From Actinocatenispora rupis (GTDB taxonomy: Bacteria > Actinomycetota > Actinomycetes > Mycobacteriales > Micromonosporaceae), in contig NZ_BOMB01000023.1 of the NCBI RefSeq assembly GCF_016861975.1, positions 248,001-312,000 of the forward strand: a stretch of 64,000 bases of DNA, in the 5' to 3' direction. Each line of letters begins with the position of its first letter. The first letter of the stretch is position 1. Made by a program: the position numbers and the translations under genes. Shown here one piece after another: positions 8,549 through 16,633 of the stretch. A model generated the notes under the pieces. The model had not been told where the DNA came from, made no database searches, and was given only the letters and a program-made list of their open reading frames with translations.

Positions 8549-9001
8549 GTGTCCGACCTGATGTGTCCCGCGCGGGTGGCCTGCCTGGTGGCCGGCGACG
8601 CCGCGGCGCTGCTGCCGTACCGGCCGGTGCGGGTGTTCGTCGCGCCGGGTGACGGCGGGGCGTACGGGGTGACGGTCGAGGAGCACGCCGGGCTGGCCTG
8701 TCCGGGTGGCGTACCGCGCGGGAGTTGGCTCCGTGACGGCGATCTGGACGCGCCGTCCGGCGACGGCGTGTCGGGCCGGCAGTTGCTCGACCGGTTCGCG
8801 GACGCGCTGACGGACATCGCCGAACGCAACCGGGGGTACACGGTGGCGGTGGTGTCGGGCGCGGTGGAGCTGCCGCTGGCGGCGCTGTGCACCGGCCTCA
8901 CCCCGGCCCGGGTGTACGCGGCGCCGCTCCGGCCCGGCGACGTGGCGCTGGTGGAGTACGACGCGGACGGCTGGCGGTACGTGTCGGGGTGGCCGGCGTG
9001 A
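8549..9001 (+). CDS. Degenerate histidine-phosphatase-like protein (catalytic residues missing)
   Basis: 150 aa, not a recognised named family. The topology parallels phosphoglycerate-mutase-type histidine phosphatases: RVACLVAGDA sits where LVRHGE would be, then a middle helix QLLDRFADALTDIAERN, then YTVAVVSGAVELPLAAL where VVSHGG would be, then PGDVALVEYDADGWRY at the end. Both catalytic His positions are absent, so an enzymatic role is unlikely if this assignment is right. TACGCT lies 6 nt before the GTG start and there is no Shine-Dalgarno. The stop overlaps the next start as GTGA, so it is coupled to the GNAT gene. Confidence 0.5.
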   Translation: MSDLMCPARVACLVAGDAAALLPYRPVRVFVAPGDGGAYGVTVEEHAGLACPGGVPRGSWLRDGDLDAPSGDGVSGRQLLDRFADALTDIAERNRGYTVAVVSGAVELPLAALCTGLTPARVYAAPLRPGDVALVEYDADGWRYVSGWPA

Positions 9002-9684
9002 ACGCGCGGCTGGCGCGCGCGGAGGCGGCGCTGGCCGATCTGTCCGATGTGGACGGTGACGGTGCCGTCGTGGCCGGGATCCGTTGCGCCAGTTACGGAA
9101 TCGACCAGCCGTGGGCGACGTGGGCGCGCCCGGTGGTACCGCCGGACGACCTGGCGCCGGTCGTCGGGTGGCTGTCCGCGCGCGCCGGTACGTGGACGGT
9201 GAAGGTGTCGGCGGCGGACGTCTCGGCGCCGGCGTACCGGGGGCTGGCGGAGTGGCTGACGCTGCCCGTGTACGTGCTGGACGAGCCGGTCGCCGCGCCG
9301 GACGTACCGGGGCTGACGGTCGGCGCGCCACGCGATCCGGCCGAGTTCCTCGGCGTGTACGGCACGGAACTGGCGCCGCTGGTCACCGACCGGCACCTGC
9401 GCGCCCCCGGGTACCGGTTCCTGGTGGGGCGGCTCGACGGGGTGACGGTGGCGTGCGCGCAGGTCCGCCGCGCCGCGGACACCGCGTACGTGTCGGCGGT
9501 GACGGTCGCGCCGGAGTACCGGAGGCGGGGGATCGGGGCGGCGGTGTCCGCGGCGGCGACCGGCGTGGCGCGGCGGCTCACGACCGGGCCGGTGTGGCTG
9601 CACGCCGCGGACGGCGCGGCCGGCATCTACCGCCGACTGGGGTACGTGCCGGTCGACCGGCACGTACTGCTGGCGCCGCGCTGA
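8998..9684 (+). CDS. GNAT family N-acetyltransferase
   Basis: 228 aa. The C-terminal half (about 110-228) is a GNAT domain: YVSAVTVAPEYRRRGIGAAVSAAA forms the acetyl-CoA pyrophosphate loop (R-R-G-I-G-A) and GIYRRLGYVPV the C-terminal strand-helix. The N-terminal ~100 residues are a divergent second GNAT-like half. The acceptor substrate is unknown. The GTG start overlaps the preceding stop by 4 nt. It ends 9 nt before a convergent lipoprotein gene. Confidence 0.8.
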   Translation: MNARLARAEAALADLSDVDGDGAVVAGIRCASYGIDQPWATWARPVVPPDDLAPVVGWLSARAGTWTVKVSAADVSAPAYRGLAEWLTLPVYVLDEPVAAPDVPGLTVGAPRDPAEFLGVYGTELAPLVTDRHLRAPGYRFLVGRLDGVTVACAQVRRAADTAYVSAVTVAPEYRRRGIGAAVSAAATGVARRLTTGPVWLHAADGAAGIYRRLGYVPVDRHVLLAPR

Positions 9685-9693
9685 GCAGGCGGG

Positions 9694-10044
9694 TCAGATC
9701 TTGGCGCAGAGGTCCTTGGCCTTCTTGATGCTCTCCTTGGTGGTCGGGTTGTCCGACTTGAAGGTGCGCGCCGCGGCGCTCGACGCCTGCGTGAGCGCCT
9801 TCTTGAGCGGCTCGTACTTCGCGTCCAGCGCGGCCGCCGCCGTCGCCAGCCCGACCGCGGCGCCGAACTCGCTGGACGACGCCTCCTTCTGCATGTCGTA
9901 CGTGCCCATCCGGTCCAGCGTCGCGCACGCCGCCTTCGCGTCGGAGCTTGCCCGGCTGTCGCCGTCCCCGCCCGACGAGCCCGAACCGGAGCAGGCGCTG
10001 AGCGCGAGGCAGGCGGCGGCGAGCGCCACGAGTCGAATCCGCAT
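9694..10044 (-). CDS. Small secreted lipoprotein
   Basis: 116 aa. The signal peptide MRIRLVALAAACLALSAC has a clear lipobox (LSAC, Cys18). A Gly/Ser linker follows, then a helical domain of about 80 residues with Cys at CATLDRMG and near the C-terminus (DLCAKI) that could pair in a disulfide. No catalytic motif is seen. The start is preceded by TACAGT 6 nt upstream, consistent with leaderless expression. It is convergent with the GNAT gene and divergent from pxpB. Confidence 0.75.
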   Translation of the reverse strand: MRIRLVALAAACLALSACSGSGSSGGDGDSRASSDAKAACATLDRMGTYDMQKEASSSEFGAAVGLATAAAALDAKYEPLKKALTQASSAAARTFKSDNPTTKESIKKAKDLCAKI

Positions 10045-10126
10045 CCTGGAACTGTAGAGGCTGTGGGCCGGCGCGGGGCGGGCGACCACGGGTGCTGACC
10101 TGCGGCGCGGGTCGTAGGGTGACGGG

Positions 10127-10744
10127 ATGTTGACGCATCGGGCCGGGCCGCGGGCGGTCCTGCTGGAGTGCGCGGACGCCGCGGAGGTGGCGGCGTGGCA
10201 CGCCGAGCTGGTGCGGCGCCGGGACGCCGGCGAACTGGCCGCGACCGACCTGGTCCCCGCCGCCCGCACCGTACTGGTGGACGGCGTGGACGATCCCGTC
10301 GCGTTGGCGGAAACCCTTGCGGCGCAACGTGTCGCGCCGGTTGCCGAGATCGCCGACGCCGGCTCGGTCGAGCTGCCCTGCGTGTACGACGGGCCCGACC
10401 TGGCCGACGTCGCCGACCTCTGGGGTACGAGCGTCGACGGGGTCGTGGCGCGGCACACCGGTACCGAGTTCCGGGTGGCGTTCTGCGGGTTCTCGCCGGG
10501 CTTCGGGTACCTGACCGGGTTGCCGCCGGAGCTGGCCGTACCGCGCCGGCCCACGCCGCGGCCCCGGGTGGCGGCCGGTTCCGTCGGCCTGGCCGGGGCG
10601 TACTCGGGGGTCTACCCGTCGCCGTCGCCGGGCGGCTGGCAGCTGATCGGGCGTACCGGACGGGTGTTGTTCGACCCGGACGCGTCGCCGCCGGCACTGC
10701 TCGTCCCGGGCACCCGCGTGCGGTTCACGGCGATGCGCTCATGA
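10127..10744 (+). CDS. pxpB: 5-oxoprolinase subunit PxpB (KipI family)
   Basis: 205 aa. It forms the ATP-dependent 5-oxoprolinase with PxpA and PxpC, opening pyroglutamate to glutamate. Family signatures are ELPCVYDGPDLADVA, VAFCGFSPGFGYLTGLP and PRRPTPRPRVAAGSVGLAG, the last two corresponding to the KipI/allophanate-hydrolase subunit 1 core. TAGGGT lies 6 nt before the ATG, so the mRNA may be leaderless. The stop overlaps the pxpC start (ATGA). The order B-C-A with overlaps argues for one transcript. Confidence 0.93.
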   Translation: MLTHRAGPRAVLLECADAAEVAAWHAELVRRRDAGELAATDLVPAARTVLVDGVDDPVALAETLAAQRVAPVAEIADAGSVELPCVYDGPDLADVADLWGTSVDGVVARHTGTEFRVAFCGFSPGFGYLTGLPPELAVPRRPTPRPRVAAGSVGLAGAYSGVYPSPSPGGWQLIGRTGRVLFDPDASPPALLVPGTRVRFTAMRS

Positions 10745-11610
10745 GGGCGCTGACGGTGCTGAAACCGGGCCTGCTGACGACGGTGCAGGACCGCGGGCGC
10801 GTGGGGCTGGCGTACCTGGGGGTGCCGCGGTCGGGGGCGGCCGACCTGCCCGCGCTGGAGCTGGCGAACCGGCTGGTCGGCAACGACGAGTCCGCGGCCG
10901 GGCTGGAGTGCACGCTGACCGGCGTGACGCTCCGCGCGGAGGCGGCGCTCACCGTCGCCGTCACCGGCGCCCCCGCCCCGGTACGCGTCGGCGGCCGCGA
11001 CGCCGACGTCGGCCTGCCGCTGGCCGTACCGTCGGGCGCGGAGGTGGCGGTGGGCCCGGCGCGCACCGGGCTCCGCACGTACCTGGCGGTGGGTGGCGGG
11101 GTGACCGTGCCACCGGTACTCGGCTCGCGCGCGACCGACACGCTGTCCGGGCTGGGGCCGGCGCCGCTGCGACGCGGGGACACGCTGCCCGTCGGGCCAC
11201 CGTACGGGTCGCCGGCGGCGGTCGACGTGCCCGCGTTGTACGAGCTGGGCGGTGCGGTGGTGCTGCGGGTGCATCCGGGGCCGCGGGTGGACTGGTTCAC
11301 GGCGGCGGCGGTGCGGACGCTGCTGGCCGGGGAGTACGCGGTGTCGCCGACGAGCAACCGGGTCGGCGCGCGGCTGACCGGGCCGGCGCTGGCCCGCGCG
11401 GTCGACGCCGAACTGCCGAGCGAGGGTGTCGTACTCGGCGCGGTGCAGGTGCCGGCGGACGGCCAGCCGCTCGTGTTCCTCGCCGACCATCCGACGACCG
11501 GCGGGTACCCGGTGATCGCGGTGGTCGACCCGGCCGACGTACCGCGGGTCGCGCAGGCCCGGCCCGGCACGGCCGTACGGTTCACAGAGGGGGTGTCGGG
11601 ATGGACCTGA
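10741..11610 (+). CDS. pxpC: 5-oxoprolinase subunit PxpC (KipA family, biotin-independent)
   Basis: 289 aa. Signatures are LTVLKPGLLTTVQDRGRVG at the N-terminus, GVPRSGAADLPALELANRLVGN, a central RTYLAVGGGV and the C-terminal SEGVVLGAVQVPADGQPLVFLADHPTTGGYP, all diagnostic of the KipA/AHS2 domain. It partners PxpB in the pyroglutamate-cleaving complex. Coupled to pxpB by a 4-nt overlap and to pxpA by a 10-nt overlap. No duplicated or truncated domains are seen. Confidence 0.94.
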   Translation: MRALTVLKPGLLTTVQDRGRVGLAYLGVPRSGAADLPALELANRLVGNDESAAGLECTLTGVTLRAEAALTVAVTGAPAPVRVGGRDADVGLPLAVPSGAEVAVGPARTGLRTYLAVGGGVTVPPVLGSRATDTLSGLGPAPLRRGDTLPVGPPYGSPAAVDVPALYELGGAVVLRVHPGPRVDWFTAAAVRTLLAGEYAVSPTSNRVGARLTGPALARAVDAELPSEGVVLGAVQVPADGQPLVFLADHPTTGGYPVIAVVDPADVPRVAQARPGTAVRFTEGVSGWT

Positions 11611-12356
11611 ACAGTGACCTGGGCGAGGGGTTCGGGCGCTGGACGCTCGGCGACGACGACGCCCTGCTGACGGTCGTGACCAGCGCGAACGTGGCGTGCG
11701 GCTTCCACGCCGGTGACCCGTCGACGATGCGCCGGGTGTGCGCGGCGGCGCTCGGCCGCGGCGTCGCCGTCGGCGCGCAGGTCGGCTACCGCGACCTGGC
11801 CGGCTTCGGTCGCCGACACATCGCGTACGACCCGGCCGAGCTGACCGACGACGTGCTCTACCAGCTCGCCGCGCTCGACGGGTTCTGCCGCGTCGCGGGC
11901 GGGCGCGTCACGTACCTGAAGCCGCACGGCGCGCTCTACAACACCGCGGTACGCGACGACGCGCAGGCCGCCGCCGTCGTCCGCGCGGTCCGCGAGTACG
12001 ACCCGGCGCTGCCGGTGCTGGGGTTGCCCGGGTCGGCGCTGCTCCGGCACGCCGCCGACGCCGGCCTGCGTACGGTCGCGGAGGGTTTCGCGGACCGCGG
12101 GTACACGGCGGACGGGTCGCTGGTGCCGCGCGGCGAGCCGGGCGCGCTGGTCACCGACCCGGACGAGGTGGTCGCCCGCGCGCTCCGGATGGTCGTCGAG
12201 GGCGAGGTCGTCGCCGTCAACGGCGCCACCATCCCGATCGCGGTCGACTCGCTGTGCGTACACGGGGACACGCCGGGGGCGGTGGCGCTGGCCGGCCGCC
12301 TGCGTACCGCGCTCGCCGACGCCGGCCTGCTCCTCGCCCCCTTCGCCGCCCCCTGA
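11601..12356 (+). CDS. pxpA: 5-oxoprolinase subunit PxpA (LamB/YcsF family)
   Basis: 251 aa. It starts DLNSDLGEGFGRWTLGDDDALL and carries SANVACGFHAGDP, GAQVGYRDLAGFGRR and YLKPHGALYN, the conserved YcsF/PxpA motifs. PxpA handles pyroglutamate with the PxpBC kinase part. The start lies inside the 3' end of pxpC, with a GAGGGGG sequence 8-14 nt upstream. It ends 16 nt before a convergent GTPase gene, so the operon stops here. No transporter gene accompanies the operon. Confidence 0.94.
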   Translation: MDLNSDLGEGFGRWTLGDDDALLTVVTSANVACGFHAGDPSTMRRVCAAALGRGVAVGAQVGYRDLAGFGRRHIAYDPAELTDDVLYQLAALDGFCRVAGGRVTYLKPHGALYNTAVRDDAQAAAVVRAVREYDPALPVLGLPGSALLRHAADAGLRTVAEGFADRGYTADGSLVPRGEPGALVTDPDEVVARALRMVVEGEVVAVNGATIPIAVDSLCVHGDTPGAVALAGRLRTALADAGLLLAPFAAP

Positions 12357-12372
12357 CCGTCCCGCCGCCGGA

Positions 12373-14358
12373 TCAGCGCGACGTGATCACCTCGCGCAGG
12401 TAGTCCTTGCGGGAGAACGGATCCGGCCCGGTACGCGGCCGGCGCGGTGGCGCGCCCACCGCCGGGGAGTACCCGTGCGGGGTGGTGGTCAGGTCGCCCT
12501 CGCCGCGGGTGATGCGCGGCAGCCGCTGCTCGATCGTGTGCACCGCGTCGGCGCCGATCGTGCCCTCGATCCGGGCCGTACCGTCGTCGGCGGTGATGTC
12601 GCCCGGGGTGCCGCCCGCCGCGGCGAACGCGGCCAGCACCTCCCCGACCGTGTCCACCGGTACCGTCGCCTCGAAGCGCCGGACCGGTTGGTACACCACG
12701 GTTCCGGCCTCGCGCAGGGCGTTCGCGAGGACGAGCGGGACGAGCCCGCGGAAGTCGCCGGCGGCGCTCATCGGCGCCCAGTAGCCGGAGTGCGTGAGCG
12801 TGACGCGGCAGCCGACGACGCGCCAGCCGTACGGCCCCTGCCGCAGCACGTCCCGCACCGTCTCCTCGACCGCGTGCCGGAACGCCGGCAGCAGACTCCC
12901 CGCCTCCACCTCCAGCCGGTACTCGACCTCCTCGCCGTCGATCGGGTCGACGCGCAGCCCGACGGTCGCGAAGTACCGGTTGGCGGGGTCGGTGATCAGC
13001 TCGTGCGCGGCGCCGCTGCCGACCGGTCGCTCCACGCAGATCGCGCTGGTCGGCGCGAACGTCACCCCGATCCCGTACTCCGCCGCCAGCGTCGCGGTCA
13101 GTACCTCCTTCTGCACCTCGCCGAACAGGCACACGGAGATCCCGTCGCCGCGGGTGCGTACCGCGATCATCGGGTCCTGCTCGGCCAGCTCGCCGAGCGC
13201 CCCCCACAGGTCGGCGCGGCCGACCGGGTGGCCGCCGGGGCGACCGCGGACCGGCAGCCCGACGGGATCGGCCGTCACCACGCTCTCCAGCGTCGGCGGC
13301 GGTACGAGCGACCCGGCCGCGGCACCGGGCGTGCCGACACGGTCCCCGATGCGTACCCCGGTCAGGCCGGTGACCTGGACGATCTCGCCGGCGCCCGCCT
13401 CGCGTACCGGCCGGGATCCACCGCGTACCAACAGTTCCACGGCGGTCGGGCGCACCTCGCGCCGGGTACCGTCGTCCCGGTGGAACGGTACGGCGACCCG
13501 GTTGCGGAACGTTCCGCCGAACAGCCGCAGGTACGCCAGGCGCTCGCCGCGCGCGCCCCGCCGGATCGCGAACACCGTGCCGGACAACGGATCCGCGGCC
13601 CGGCCACCCGCCCGCGGCAGGTACGCCGAGACGCCGGCCAGCAGCGCGTCGACGCCGACCCCGGTCATCGCGGACCCGAAGTACACGGGGTGCACGCGGC
13701 CGGCGCGGGACTGCCGCCGCAGCTCCGCGTCGACCTCCGCCGCCGACGGACGCCACCCCTCCGCCAGGTACGCCGCGAGGAAGTCGTCGTCGTGGTCCGC
13801 CCGCAGCTCCGCCAGCCGCTCCACGGCCGCGGCGTCGGGCCCCACCGGGCGCACCGTGGCGCCCCGGGTACCAATGTTGTCCACAGTGGACAGTGGCAGT
13901 ACGTCCGGGCTCAAGCGCGCCCGAATCCCGTGCAGCACCTCGTACTCCCGCGCACCGGCGCGGTCCACCTTGTTCACGAACAGGACCGTCGGCAGGCCCA
14001 CCGCGCGCAGCGCCCGCATCAGCCGCCGGGTCTGCGGCTGCACGCCCTCCACCGCGGACACCACCAGCACGACGCCGTCGAGTACCCGGAGGGCGCGGTC
14101 GACCTCGGCGATGAAGTCGGCGTGCCCCGGCGTGTCGATCAGGTTGACCTTCAGCCCGTCCGGCAGCTCGAACGACACCACCGCGGAACGGATCGTGATG
14201 CCGCGCTCCCGTTCGAGCGCCATCGAGTCCGTGACCGTACTGCCCGCGTCCACCGAACCCGGACGGGCCAGTACGCCGGTATGAAAGAGGATCCGCTCGG
14301 TGAGGCTGGTCTTACCCGCGTCGACGTGCGCCAGGATCCCGAGATTGAGCAGTGCCAT
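12373..14358 (-). CDS. Ribosomal protection GTPase, Tet(M)/OtrA-like
   Basis: 661 aa EF-G-like translational GTPase. G motifs: AHVDAGKT (10-17), DTPGH (75-79), NKVD (129-132). Domains II-V follow EF-G order, but the domain IV region carries SGYWAPMSAAGDFRGLVPLVL as in Tet(M)/Tet(O)/OtrA proteins, which dislodge tetracycline from the ribosome. Chromosomal actinomycete copies may serve self-protection or another ribosome-rescue role; resistance is not proven by sequence. The ATG is fixed by alignment to the family N-terminus; its own ribosome-binding site is weak (GGAAGG ~10-15 nt upstream). A leader ORF overlaps its 5' end. Confidence 0.85.
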   Translation of the reverse strand: MALLNLGILAHVDAGKTSLTERILFHTGVLARPGSVDAGSTVTDSMALERERGITIRSAVVSFELPDGLKVNLIDTPGHADFIAEVDRALRVLDGVVLVVSAVEGVQPQTRRLMRALRAVGLPTVLFVNKVDRAGAREYEVLHGIRARLSPDVLPLSTVDNIGTRGATVRPVGPDAAAVERLAELRADHDDDFLAAYLAEGWRPSAAEVDAELRRQSRAGRVHPVYFGSAMTGVGVDALLAGVSAYLPRAGGRAADPLSGTVFAIRRGARGERLAYLRLFGGTFRNRVAVPFHRDDGTRREVRPTAVELLVRGGSRPVREAGAGEIVQVTGLTGVRIGDRVGTPGAAAGSLVPPPTLESVVTADPVGLPVRGRPGGHPVGRADLWGALGELAEQDPMIAVRTRGDGISVCLFGEVQKEVLTATLAAEYGIGVTFAPTSAICVERPVGSGAAHELITDPANRYFATVGLRVDPIDGEEVEYRLEVEAGSLLPAFRHAVEETVRDVLRQGPYGWRVVGCRVTLTHSGYWAPMSAAGDFRGLVPLVLANALREAGTVVYQPVRRFEATVPVDTVGEVLAAFAAAGGTPGDITADDGTARIEGTIGADAVHTIEQRLPRITRGEGDLTTTPHGYSPAVGAPPRRPRTGPDPFSRKDYLREVITSR

Positions 14359-14419
14359 GCGTGTGGTGCCTTCCGTCCGGCCGGTCGATGAACCAAGGCG
14401 AAACGGAAAGCTGCCGCAT
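14312..14419 (-). CDS. Candidate 35-codon leader ORF overlapping the ribosomal-protection gene
   Basis: The ATG lies ~23 nt after the predicted transcript start, with AGAGGA 9 nt upstream, a better ribosome-binding site than the main gene has. It begins MRQLSVSPWFIDRPDGRHH, reads in a different frame, and ends at TAA 47 nt inside the main gene. Its geometry suggests translational attenuation or coupling, as known for the tet(M) leader. Expression is not shown. Confidence 0.45.
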   Translation of the reverse strand: MRQLSVSPWFIDRPDGRHHTHGTAQSRDPGARRRG

Positions 14420-14448
14420 GACACGTCCTCTCAGTCGACCTGCCGCGC

Positions 14449-14477
14449 ACGCTATGCCGGCACCCCCACCCCGGCAA
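14449..14477 (-). promoter_or_regulatory. Promoter of the ribosomal-protection gene
   Basis: Read on the minus strand: TTGCCG (14477-14472), 17-bp spacer, TAGCGT (14454-14449). The predicted start near 14442 places the leader ORF at the extreme 5' end of the mRNA. Confidence 0.6.
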
Positions 14478-14540
14478 CCGGATTAGCCGCGCAGTACCGG
14501 AATCGCGGCGGGGGGAGCGCTGGCCGGAGGGGCGGGCGCG

Positions 14541-16379
14541 TCAGGTCATGCCGACGAGGATCAGGTCCAGGTGGTCCGGCGCCCCCGCGGACACCGCGAC
14601 CGGTACTCCCCAGTCCTGCCGGCTCAGGTGGCACGCCGGGTTCTCGCCGACGGCGTCGCAGGTGGCGGCCTGCGCGGTCACCTGGAGTACGCCGGGGAGG
14701 TCGGCGAGGACCAGCCGCCGGGACAGGTCGGTGCCCACGCCGGCGCCCTCGACCAGCAGCTCGGGCGGGTTAGCCGAGACCTCCAGGCGGGTCGGCGGGC
14801 CGTACGTGTCGTCCAGCTTCGTACCGGGCGGCGCCGTGAACACCACGTCGAGCGTGACCGCGCCGGGCGCGAGCGGCGTCACCGGCCGGTCCGTCCGGTA
14901 CCGCTCGGCGGCCGCGCGGCGTGCGGCGAGTACGGGACGGGTGAGGCGGTGCGCGCCCGACTCGACGACCAGTACCTCACCGTCGACGACCAGTACGTCG
15001 GACGGCTCCGCCAGCCCGGACGCCACGGTCGACACCGCACCGGTCGCCGGCTCGTACCGCCGGACCGCCCCGTTGTACGTGTCGGCCACGAGCACGGCGC
15101 CGTCCGCCGCCACGCCGACGCCGAGCGGGTGCTGGAGCAGCGCGCCGTCCGCGACCCGCGGCACCGTACCGTCGCCGGCCGTGCCCTCGACGTCCGCGTG
15201 CCCGAAGTCGAACAGGCCGGTACCGATCACCGTGTGCAGCTCGCCGTCCTCGACGTACCGCAGGGCGGAGGACTCGGAGTCGGCCAGCCACAGCCGCCGC
15301 CCGTCGGCCGCCAACCCGGACGGCTGCGCCAGGAACGCCTCGGCCAGCGGCCCGTCCCGCAGGCTCTCCGTCGTCGTCCCCGCGTACACCGCGGCGGTGC
15401 CGCGCACCGGGTCGAACCGCCACAGCTGGTGGATGCCGGCCATCGCGACGACCACCGCCCCGTCGTACCAGGCCAGGTCCCACGGCGACGACAGGTCCAC
15501 GCCGAGCGCGTCGTCCGTCTCCGGCGCGGACCGCCACGGCGCCCCGGTGCCCGCCACCGTCCGCACCGCCCCGTCACCCAGCCGTACGCCGCGGAGCAGG
15601 TGGTTGACCGTGTCCGCGACGACCACGTCGTACCCGACGGCCGCGGCGACGTCGCCCGGGAGTACGACAAGGCCCTGCGGTTCGCTGAACGTCGGCTCCG
15701 CGCCGTCCGCCCGGCCGCGCGCGCCCGTGCCGATCACCCGCCGCATCGTCGCGCCGTCCGCCTCGAACTCCACCAGCCGGTGCTGCGCCGAATCCGACAC
15801 CAGCAGCGACCCGCCCGGCAGCGCCACGACCTTCCCCGGGTACCGCAGCGTCTGCGCCGCGCCACCCGCGTCCCGGTCCGCCACGTACGGCCCGGCGCCG
15901 CGGACCAGCGTGCCCTTCGCCGTGTGCTCCGCGACCAGCTCGGTGAGCAGCCGGTCCAGCCCGTCCGCGTGGCCCTCCCCGGCCATCGTCGCCACCACGT
16001 ACCCCTCCGGGTCGACGACCACCAGCGTCGGCCACGCCCGCGCCGCGTACTGCTGCCACGTCACCAGCTCCGGGTCGTCCAGCACCGGATGCCCCACCCC
16101 GTACCGTTCGACGGCGTCCCGCACCGCCCCCGGCGCCTTCTCGTGCTCGAACTTCGGCGAGTGCACACCCACCACGACCACCGAGTCCGCGTACTTCTCC
16201 TCCACCGGCCGCAACTCGTCCAGTACGTGCAGGCAGTTGATGCAGCAGAACGTCCAGAAGTCGAGCAGCACGATCCGTCCGCGCAGATCGGCCAGCGTCA
16301 GCTCGCGCCCGCCCGTGTTCAGCCAGCGCCGTCCGCGCAGCTCCGGCGCCCGCACCCTGGCCTGCCGTACCTCGGTCAT
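14541..16379 (-). CDS. NHL-repeat, thioredoxin-fold protein (NHLRC2-like)
   Basis: 612 aa. The N-terminal thioredoxin-like domain (about 10-160) has FWTFCCINCLHV with a C46-I-N-C49 redox motif and AWPTLVVVDPEG. It is followed by a beta-propeller of NHL repeats (about 180-480; LVSDSAQHRLVEF, VVADTVNHLLRG, LVADTYNGAVRRY). A C-terminal beta domain (about 510-612) ends without a membrane anchor. This is the architecture of NHLRC2 and its bacterial homologues. No signal peptide is seen. The ATG at 16379 has GGAGAA 7 nt upstream, so the 49 in-frame upstream codons are excluded. Confidence 0.88.
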   Translation of the reverse strand: MTEVRQARVRAPELRGRRWLNTGGRELTLADLRGRIVLLDFWTFCCINCLHVLDELRPVEEKYADSVVVVGVHSPKFEHEKAPGAVRDAVERYGVGHPVLDDPELVTWQQYAARAWPTLVVVDPEGYVVATMAGEGHADGLDRLLTELVAEHTAKGTLVRGAGPYVADRDAGGAAQTLRYPGKVVALPGGSLLVSDSAQHRLVEFEADGATMRRVIGTGARGRADGAEPTFSEPQGLVVLPGDVAAAVGYDVVVADTVNHLLRGVRLGDGAVRTVAGTGAPWRSAPETDDALGVDLSSPWDLAWYDGAVVVAMAGIHQLWRFDPVRGTAAVYAGTTTESLRDGPLAEAFLAQPSGLAADGRRLWLADSESSALRYVEDGELHTVIGTGLFDFGHADVEGTAGDGTVPRVADGALLQHPLGVGVAADGAVLVADTYNGAVRRYEPATGAVSTVASGLAEPSDVLVVDGEVLVVESGAHRLTRPVLAARRAAAERYRTDRPVTPLAPGAVTLDVVFTAPPGTKLDDTYGPPTRLEVSANPPELLVEGAGVGTDLSRRLVLADLPGVLQVTAQAATCDAVGENPACHLSRQDWGVPVAVSAGAPDHLDLILVGMT

Positions 16380-16633
16380 GGCGCCATTCTCCGTCGCCGC
16401 ACCGTCCCCGCCGACCCGAACCGACGTGGCCCACACCTCACCCGCGGTCGTACTGTCCGGGACGTCAGATGTGCGTTCCGCCCGGGAACGGCGCCGGCCC
16501 CGGTCGCCGTCCACACCGCACGCCACGGGACTTCAGGCGTGCGGAACGTTCGTTGCGCCGAGACGAGGCACCAGATCCGCCGGCCGCCCGGACCGGGGCC
16601 AACGGGCGACGGGACGTCAGGTACGGGGCGCCC
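16380..16633. other. Intergenic region, nothing firm
   Basis: 254 bp between two leftward genes. It holds a direct echo of GGGACGTCAG (near 16458 and 16612) but no credible ORF, hairpin terminator or clear -35/-10 pair that I can support. Confidence 0.4.

Noticed and set aside
10127-12356. Urea carboxylase/allophanate hydrolase genes
   Set aside because: KipI/KipA domains occur in both, but adjacency to a YcsF/PxpA gene and lack of biotin and amidase domains identify 5-oxoprolinase.
12373-14358. Housekeeping elongation factor G
   Set aside because: Length (661 aa), absence of the EF-G G' insert and the domain IV SGYWAPMSAAGDFRGL motif fit ribosomal protection proteins.
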